From: Rhodanobacter sp.
Lineage (GTDB): Bacteria > Pseudomonadota > Gammaproteobacteria > Xanthomonadales > Rhodanobacteraceae
Assembly (NCBI GenBank): GCA_004298505.1
Contig: SCRO01000058.1
Location: 1-56,654 of the forward strand
Length of the DNA: 56,654 nucleotides
Reading direction: 5' to 3'
Below the pieces are notes generated by a model, which was not told the DNA's origin, made no database searches, and saw only the letters and a program-made list of their open reading frames with translations. Below are positions 51,471 to 56,654 of the stretch, piece after piece; within the stretch, counting starts at the first letter, position 1; every line of letters begins with the position of its first letter. Made by a program: the position numbers and the translations under genes.

Positions 51471-52282
51471 GCGTGTATCCCCTCTTCGGCGTCACCCATG
51501 TAGGCAGTAATGACTTCCGGATTTCGTGAAACTTCGTCATAACTGCCCTCAGCCAGTACCTGGCCTCGTTGCATCACGGTGACCCGATCGCAAATTTTTG
51601 ATATGACCGACATGTTGTGCTCTACCATCAGCACGGTACGACCTTGGGCCACACGGCGAATCAGTTCGGTGACCTGTTCGACATCCTCATGGCCCAGGCC
51701 CTGCGTCGGCTCATCCAGCAGCAACAACTGAGGATCCATTGCCAAGGTCGTCGCCAGCTCCAGCGCGCGCTTGTGGCCATAGGGCAGGCTTGATGCCAGC
51801 TGGCCGGCCTGCCCGCTCAACCCCACCATATCCAGGAAACGCAACGCCTCTTGATCAAGCCGTGTCAGCGCGCGTGCAGGCATCCAGAACTGATGCGCCA
51901 GACCGGCCGCGCGTTGCAGAACGACGCGCACATTTTCCAGCAAGGTCATTTGCGGAAAAGTGGCGCTTATCTGGAATGAGCGCACCATGCCCAGACGCGC
52001 AACATCCGCTGGCCGCATGCGGGTGATGTTTCTCTCGCGAAAGAAAATGTCGCCTGCACTGGGTTCGAGGAATTTGCTCAGAAGATTGAAGCAGGTGGTC
52101 TTGCCTGCACCATTCGGACCAACCAGCGCGTGGATCGACCCCTCAGCGACACCCAGGTCGACCCCCTCCACCGCCGCAAATCCCGAAAACTTCTTGCCAA
52201 GTTTGTGCGCACGCAATATCGGCGCACCCGCCCCACTTCCATGGGACGCCTTGGTATGGCTACTTTTTTGCGATGCAATCAT
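51467..52282 (-). CDS. livG: ABC transporter ATPase LivG
   Basis: The 271-residue ATPase has intact Walker A GPNGAGKTTCFNLL, the LivG segment ITRMRPADVARLGMVRSFQ, Walker B LLLLDEPTQGLG and HNMSVISKICDRVTVMQRG. The usual signature LSGGQ is replaced by LPYGHKRALELATTLA, which is normal for LivG. It is the first gene of the transporter cluster. The 37 bp before and over its start codon copy the 3' end of the MFS gene. Confidence 0.93.
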   Translation of the reverse strand: MIASQKSSHTKASHGSGAGAPILRAHKLGKKFSGFAAVEGVDLGVAEGSIHALVGPNGAGKTTCFNLLSKFLEPSAGDIFFRERNITRMRPADVARLGMVRSFQISATFPQMTLLENVRVVLQRAAGLAHQFWMPARALTRLDQEALRFLDMVGLSGQAGQLASSLPYGHKRALELATTLAMDPQLLLLDEPTQGLGHEDVEQVTELIRRVAQGRTVLMVEHNMSVISKICDRVTVMQRGQVLAEGSYDEVSRNPEVITAYMGDAEEGIHA

Positions 52283-52309
52283 TGCCTCTCATGCCCATCG
52301 GATTCGTTC
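52273..52309 (-). repeat. copy of the MFS gene 3' end at the livG start
   Basis: The 37 bases match 54317-54353 at 34 positions. There they encode the last residues NESDGLESQ-stop of the MFS carrier; here a similar string (NESDGHERQ-stop) runs into the livG start. The porin gene and the TonB-receptor relic lie between the two copies. Confidence 0.85.
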
Positions 52310-52472
52310 AGTTGTCTGCAGTTGAGTAGCAAAGCCGGGGAACTCACCCTGGCCACTGTAGTTCGTGAATGACATCCCGCGCCAATCCGATCAGTCAACA
52401 ACCGTGCTAAAAATCACGTGACTCTCTGGCTGAAACATCCGCCGGCATGATGTGCCGGCGGTCAGGTGATTT

Positions 52473-53903
52473 CTAGAAGTGGTAGATCGCGCTGACACTG
52501 AGCTGATTGCCCGAGGTTGTCTGGCGATCCACGCCATTGGTCGTGGATTGTAGCTTGTCATTCAGCCACTGCAGGCCAAACCCGTAAGCACCTGCAATGT
52601 AATTGAGACTGACGGCCACCTGGCGATTGTCCAGACGACCGGCAGAGCCCTGGCCCATCCAGGTGATCACGTCGTTGTTGTTGGGCTTGCTAAACCCGTA
52701 AAACGCGTCTGCGCTCCAGTGCGGCGTGAACGAATAACCTGCCTGGAAAAAGCCACCGGTATCCTGGATGTCACCGAACTGGGTCAACGCACCGAACAGC
52801 TGCCCAATACCCGTGCCGGTATACCAGCTGCCCTTGAACATCCAGGCGCCCGGATGCCAATTGGCACCGACCACAAACGCCTCGCTGTTAAAGCTCGGCT
52901 TGATCGGCGTCGGAGAGGTACCAGTTACCCCGCGAAGATCGATTTTGCTGTAGTGCACCACGGCGTAGGCCAGCCAGCTCTTGTCCTCGACATGCAGCCG
53001 CGCCTCAAGCTGCGGGCTGAAGCCGACGTTTCCGGCGGTCTGATAGTCGACATTGCTGCCGGGACCGCTCCAATCGCCGGAAAAGGCGCCGAGGTCGAGT
53101 CGCCATTTCGGGCCCGTTGTGCCGCGGTTGAGATCCTGCATGTAGACCGCACCGGGGAAGCGCCAAGCGATCAGACCGCCTGCGCTGTAACCCAACGGGA
53201 ATGCCAGGTTGGTCAGGGACGCGGGAACATTGTCCAGACCTATCGTCAAATTGAACTGCTGGCCGATAATCACTTTGCTACCACTTTCGGGGTTCTGCAA
53301 GATCAAGTACGCCTGACGCATACGGGGTATCTCCATTTGCCCGCTAAAGGCACCGGTTCCATTGAAACCACCGAAGAAGTCCACCTCTATGTGTCCACCA
53401 CCCTGCCAGTTACCGACGAATTTCGAACCTGTGAAGTCGAACCATAGGCGGGTGTTGCGCACATCGATGCCGCTGAGCGCGCCGGCGGAGCCCGGCACCG
53501 GGAATTCGGCGTTGGTGCCGTTGCCGAAGATGAAGCTCTTGTCCTGATGGAAGGCGGTGGCGCTGACCCAGCCGTGCATGGCCACTGACACGCCCGGCCC
53601 ACTGCTGAAAGTGGGTGCCATCTGGTCTTTGAAACTCGACTCCTTCGCTGCGGGTGGCGGCGCACTGGCTTGCGCCTGGATCTGCACCTGCACCTGCTGC
53701 TGCGCACCTTCCAGGCGTTTGAGGCTGTCGCGCAGCATCTGCAGATCCTGCTGCTGTTGGTTCAGCTGCTGCTGCTGCTTGTCGATCAGCGAGTGCAAGG
53801 CCTTGACCTCATCCTTCTTGTGCGCGGTCGCTGCAAATGTCGGGCTGGCCACGGTAAGACCCAAGACCGCGGCCATGGCCAAGAACAAAGGACGTCGTTT
53901 CAT
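52473..53903 (-). CDS. DcaP-like trimeric outer-membrane porin
   Basis: The 476-residue product has a signal peptide (FLAMAAVLGLTVASPTFA), a Gln-rich coiled coil at about 30-75 (LIDKQQQQLNQQQQDLQMLR), and a beta-barrel that starts near VAMHGWVSATAFHQDKSF and ends SVSAIYHF. This order is that of DcaP-family porins, which import dicarboxylic or other organic acids. GGGGA precedes ATG 53903. It lies upstream of the Liv-type importer in the same direction, 190 bp from livG, so porin and importer may share a substrate. Confidence 0.9.
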   Translation of the reverse strand: MKRRPLFLAMAAVLGLTVASPTFAATAHKKDEVKALHSLIDKQQQQLNQQQQDLQMLRDSLKRLEGAQQQVQVQIQAQASAPPPAAKESSFKDQMAPTFSSGPGVSVAMHGWVSATAFHQDKSFIFGNGTNAEFPVPGSAGALSGIDVRNTRLWFDFTGSKFVGNWQGGGHIEVDFFGGFNGTGAFSGQMEIPRMRQAYLILQNPESGSKVIIGQQFNLTIGLDNVPASLTNLAFPLGYSAGGLIAWRFPGAVYMQDLNRGTTGPKWRLDLGAFSGDWSGPGSNVDYQTAGNVGFSPQLEARLHVEDKSWLAYAVVHYSKIDLRGVTGTSPTPIKPSFNSEAFVVGANWHPGAWMFKGSWYTGTGIGQLFGALTQFGDIQDTGGFFQAGYSFTPHWSADAFYGFSKPNNNDVITWMGQGSAGRLDNRQVAVSLNYIAGAYGFGLQWLNDKLQSTTNGVDRQTTSGNQLSVSAIYHF

Positions 53904-54005
53904 TGCAGATTCCCCTTTCGATTCATGATAGTTTCCCCGTGGAAGTAATACAGATCCGCAGTGCCCGTGAGCAGACCACCTGCATCGTAATTGGCACGCG
54001 GCAAG

Positions 54006-54312
54006 GTCCGACAACCCGTTCGTTTTCACATCAACGACATACCGATTGGTCGCCTTCGGATAGGTCGCCAAGCCGGCTGATGTAGCCCCGGTGATCTCCG
54101 TCTTTCGCGCCGGACTGCGTGAGGTATCGGGCCGATCGCGCTTGCCATCCATACCGAACAGGACTTGCAGGCGGTCGCTGGGTTTCCAATCAAGTGGGCG
54201 CGTGCCGACAGGCTGTCCTGATCGCCATCGTCCTTGCCGTCCAGCGTGTTTCTGGCGTAACCGTCACGCGAGGAATAGACCATGGCGACGTTGCCATTCA
54301 GTGTGTCTTTGA
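54006..54312 (-). pseudogene. frameshifted fragment of a TonB-dependent receptor gene
   Basis: The frame from 54312 encodes DTLNGNVAMVYSSRDGYARN and LSARAHLIG; after a one-base shift near 54185 it continues SDRLQVLFGMDGKRDRPDTS and KATNRYVVDVKTNGLSD. Joined, they match the early barrel of TonB receptors (RDGYxxN, LxxRxxLxWxPSDRLxV). Plug, most of the barrel and C-terminus are missing. It starts 11 nt after the MFS stop. The remaining 53904-54005 carries the porin promoter region. Confidence 0.8.
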
Positions 54313-54322
54313 CACAATGCAA

Positions 54323-55672
54323 TCATTGACTCTCAAGGCCATCGGATTCGTTCGCCACGGTCGCGTGTAGTGAAGAGAAACCACCTTGTCCTTGCCTGCT
54401 TTCATCATGCGTCTCGCGGAGTTTGCAACCGGCGATTCCATCAGGAGCCGCCTGACCAAAGTGGACACCACGCACCTCCGGCCCCAGCCACGCTAGCAAG
54501 GCCAGCAAGACGGCGACGACCGCCATCCACGAGGCCATTACCAGGGCGTAGTTGCCACCGCTGCGATCGGCCAACCAGGATTGCGCGGTGGCCGTGCTGG
54601 CCGCCAGCAGATTGCCCAGCTGATAGGCAAAGCCAGGCAAGGTACCGCGCACGTCATTCGGCGACAGTTCGTTGAGATAGGTCGGCACGATGCCCCAGGC
54701 GCCCTGCACCATCACCTGGATCAGGAACGCGCCCAACCCCAGCAGCACCAGCGAGCCACCATGCGTCCACAACGGGATGCTCGGCAGCGCCAGCAGCGCC
54801 GCGATGATCATCCCGCGCCGCCGACCGATCTTTTCGGACCACGCCCCGAAACTCAGGCCGCCGACGATCGCACCGGCATTGAGCAGCATCGTCAGCACAG
54901 TCACCGTTCCGACGCCCAGATGCAGCTGCGACTTCAGGAAGGTGGGGTACATGTCCTGCGAGCCATGACTGAACATGTTGAACGCCATCATCAGCAGCAT
55001 CATGTACAGCAGTCGCTTCCAGTGACCGCGCATCGAATCGAGCAGGTTGCGGCGCTGCCCGCGCGCCTGCCCAGCCTGCCACACCGGCGACTCGGGCACC
55101 TTGCTGCGCAGGTACAACACCAGCAGCGCCGGCAACACGCCAACCACGAACATCGCGCGCCAGTTCAGGCCCAACACGTCGAACACTACCCAATAAGCGA
55201 TCGCTCCGAGGAAATAGCCGCAGGGATAGCCGCTCTGCAGGAGGCCGGAAACCAGCCCACGGGATTTCACCGGCACGCTCTCCAGCGCCAGCGACGCACC
55301 GATGCCCCATTCGCCGCCCATCGCGATGCCGAAAGCGAAGCGCAGCACCAGCAACACCGTCAGCGTGGGCGCGAAGGCACAAGCCAGTTCCAGCAGCGAA
55401 AACAGCAGCACGTCGACCATCAACACCGGACGGCGACCGTAGCGATCGGCCAGCCGTCCAAACAACAAGGCGCCAATCGGACGCGCCGCCAGGGTCAGCA
55501 GGATGCCGAGCGTGACCTCGGTCTTGTGCACGTGGAAATCGGTGGCGATGTTGCCGAGCACGAACACCAGCAGGAAGAAATCGAACGCGTCCAGGGTCCA
55601 GCCAAGGAAACTCGCGAATACCGTATGCCGCTGGTTGCTATCAAGTTGACGCAGGGGAGAAAGCCATGTCAT
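54323..55672 (-). CDS. MFS transporter, SHS (acid:H+ symporter) type
   Basis: The product of about 449 residues has 12 helices with the MFS motif A GRLADRYGRRPVL and a second GAWSEKIGRRRGM. GWTLDAFDFFLLVFVLGNI with paired Asp residues and FGIAMGGEWGIGASLALESVP point to the sialate/lactate-type SHS group, which imports carboxylic acids with protons. AGGA stands 9 nt before ATG 55672, which overlaps the stop of a small upstream gene by 4 bp. The last 25 or so residues (HDESRQGQGGFSSLH...) are unlike the family and may derive from the recombination that copied this end. Confidence 0.92.
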   Translation of the reverse strand: MTWLSPLRQLDSNQRHTVFASFLGWTLDAFDFFLLVFVLGNIATDFHVHKTEVTLGILLTLAARPIGALLFGRLADRYGRRPVLMVDVLLFSLLELACAFAPTLTVLLVLRFAFGIAMGGEWGIGASLALESVPVKSRGLVSGLLQSGYPCGYFLGAIAYWVVFDVLGLNWRAMFVVGVLPALLVLYLRSKVPESPVWQAGQARGQRRNLLDSMRGHWKRLLYMMLLMMAFNMFSHGSQDMYPTFLKSQLHLGVGTVTVLTMLLNAGAIVGGLSFGAWSEKIGRRRGMIIAALLALPSIPLWTHGGSLVLLGLGAFLIQVMVQGAWGIVPTYLNELSPNDVRGTLPGFAYQLGNLLAASTATAQSWLADRSGGNYALVMASWMAVVAVLLALLAWLGPEVRGVHFGQAAPDGIAGCKLRETHDESRQGQGGFSSLHATVANESDGLESQ

Positions 55673-55938
55673 TGGAAGGTTCCTGCTATGCAACTATCGG
55701 AACCCGCGCTTGCCAGCCTAGTATCCCGATCCAGTTTCCCCATAACCAAGGTGCCAATGTTACGGCCCGAATTAAACAGCTTGAGCCCGTTTTCCGGCAG
55801 GAACTGATTTGGATTGACCTTCGCGTCGGTCTTGTCGGCCGTTGTCGTGTCATTACCGGCCTGCTGTGCATGCAGCGGCACCGCGCACGGAAGACTGGTG
55901 GCCAAACCAATTGCCAGTGACGGAGATGTGAGCTTCAT
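55669..55938 (-). CDS. 89-residue exported protein, possibly a chimeric remnant
   Basis: MKLTSPSLAIGLATSLPCAV and then PLHAQQ form a clear signal peptide. About 60 residues follow (NPNQFLPENGLKLFNSGRN, then MGKLDRDTRLA). AGGGGAAG precedes the ATG and the stop overlaps the MFS start (ATGA), so it looks translated. I do not recognise the mature part. The signal peptide and the Thr/Asp/Lys-rich stretch after it resemble the beginning of TonB receptors, so this could be the 5' end of the receptor whose middle lies at 54006-54312. Confidence 0.55.
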   Translation of the reverse strand: MKLTSPSLAIGLATSLPCAVPLHAQQAGNDTTTADKTDAKVNPNQFLPENGLKLFNSGRNIGTLVMGKLDRDTRLASAGSDSCIAGTFQ

Positions 55939-56468
55939 AACTTCCCCTCGCAGTAGAAGCCCGCATCGACGATGAAGGCTGATGCAAGTCAGCATAGGCA
56001 GGTGGCGACGAAACGGCACTTGTACCTTCGTACAGTACCCGTCGTGCGCACGCCCCCGATACTCGGGGATCCGTCGAATCCGACGAAGATCAAATAGGGA
56101 GCACGACCCGGCGACGACGCCCGCAAGCCTGTTTCCGGACCTGCCCGAGCCCGGCGAGGCACAGGTACGGGAGGCGCAGGCCACGGTGTCGGCGCAACGA
56201 AAGCAAGGCGTGCATCCAGGGTGCACAACCTGTTGCCCATGGCCGTGCTCGCACCCCAGCTCATCGGTTGGGGGGTCCGTCCATCGCCCGTCATCGGGCA
56301 GGTGGCATGTGGGATCAACTCATGCCCCAAGTGGCCTCGACAGGCCGCTTGCGCGAGGCCTCTGCGCCCATCCCGCGCACTGACACTGCCGTTCGGCAAC
56401 GCATCAACGCCGACACAGACACAACCGCGAACGCCAGCGCGATACCGGCACCGACGAACGAAAAACTC
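55939..56468. other. intergenic region without a supported gene
   Basis: Several weak overlapping frames exist but none has a convincing start or family pattern. The promoter for the small exported protein and MFS gene should lie near 55940-56050. Confidence 0.45.
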
Positions 56469-56654
56469 TCAGGATCTGACGGGTCCCAGCACCTGTTGCG
56501 CGCGCACTGCATCGATCATCGCGGGCGCGAGCGTGAGCCACTGGGTCAGCACTTCGGTGGTGTGCTGACCCAGGGTCGGCGGTGCGTTGCGGTAGGTCAC
56601 CGGTGAGCCCGACAGGCGGATCGGGTTGGCCACCAGCGGCACGCTGCCGGCGAT
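56469..56654 (-). CDS. CaiB/BaiF-type CoA-transferase (class III), C-terminal part
   Basis: Only the last 61 residues are in the window: VPLVANPIRLSGSPVTYRNA, then PPTLGQHTTEVLTQWLTLAP. The PIRLSGSP and PPTLGQHTxEVL motifs are the conserved end of class III CoA-transferases, which move CoA between organic acids. The start lies beyond the window. With the neighbouring acid transporters it suggests a locus for taking up and activating an organic acid. Confidence 0.88.
   Translation of the reverse strand: MAGSVPLVANPIRLSGSPVTYRNAPPTLGQHTTEVLTQWLTLAPAMIDAVRAQQVLGPVRS

Noticed and set aside
56315..56512. Minus-strand frame with a hydrophobic stretch (FSFVGAGIALAFAVVSVSAL)
   Set aside because: It overlaps the end of the CoA-transferase gene, has no ribosome-binding site and only one helix-like segment.

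Overview
The window looks like a high-GC gammaproteobacterial chromosome of the Xanthomonadales/Lysobacterales, most like Rhodanobacteraceae (for example Rhodanobacter). The basis is protein character and gene order (divergent rluC/rne, tpiA-secG-tRNA-Leu, glmM-folP, a tmRNA with tag AANDDNYALAA); no database search was possible. About two thirds is housekeeping DNA. Accessory regions lie at both ends.

Region 1 (1-14.5 kb) is an alcohol-oxidation island, mostly on the minus strand. A porin with an apparent internal deletion, a PQQ alcohol dehydrogenase, a protein fusing a XoxJ-like binding domain to cytochrome c, and a YncD/PqqU-like TonB receptor appear to form one operon. The dehydrogenase has Asp-Tyr-Asp at the active site, the signature of lanthanide-dependent enzymes. 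Around it lie a second TonB receptor, a DUF779 protein, a zinc alcohol dehydrogenase, an ExaC/AldB-type aldehyde dehydrogenase and a divergent AcoR-like sigma-54 activator. The aldehyde dehydrogenase has a near-consensus -24/-12 promoter, and a perfect 19-bp palindrome lies just before the activator gene. Together these genes could take up PQQ and perhaps a metal chelate, oxidise alcohol in the periplasm, pass electrons to the fused cytochrome and oxidise the aldehyde.

Region 2 (14.6-41.4 kb) is mostly core: a ParE-type toxin-antitoxin pair, ssrA, two small cytochromes c, nfuA, phhB, rluC, rne, a GacA-like regulator, tRNA-Leu(GAG), secG, tpiA, an SDR, glmM, folP, orn, sbcB, epmA, ligA, rnk, nhaD, a CPA2 antiporter, mdh and ppiB. 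REP-like hairpins, leader hairpins, a glycine-rich frame without a start codon and a 29-residue membrane protein sit between them.

Region 3 (41.6-46.7 kb) holds a CrbS/CrbR-like (MxtR/ErdR) two-component system, which in other bacteria controls acetate use. It fits the oxidation of ethanol to acetate in region 1.

Region 4 (46.7-56.65 kb) holds a large inverted repeat, a relic of a PHB depolymerase, a complete branched-chain-type ABC importer (livGFKHM order) whose LivF has Arg in place of the Walker A Lys, a DcaP-like porin, a frameshifted TonB-receptor relic, an MFS acid transporter and the end of a CaiB/BaiF CoA-transferase gene. Three segments, in regions 1 and 4, are each bounded by an imperfect copy of the end of a neighbouring gene, which suggests repeated cassette replacement.
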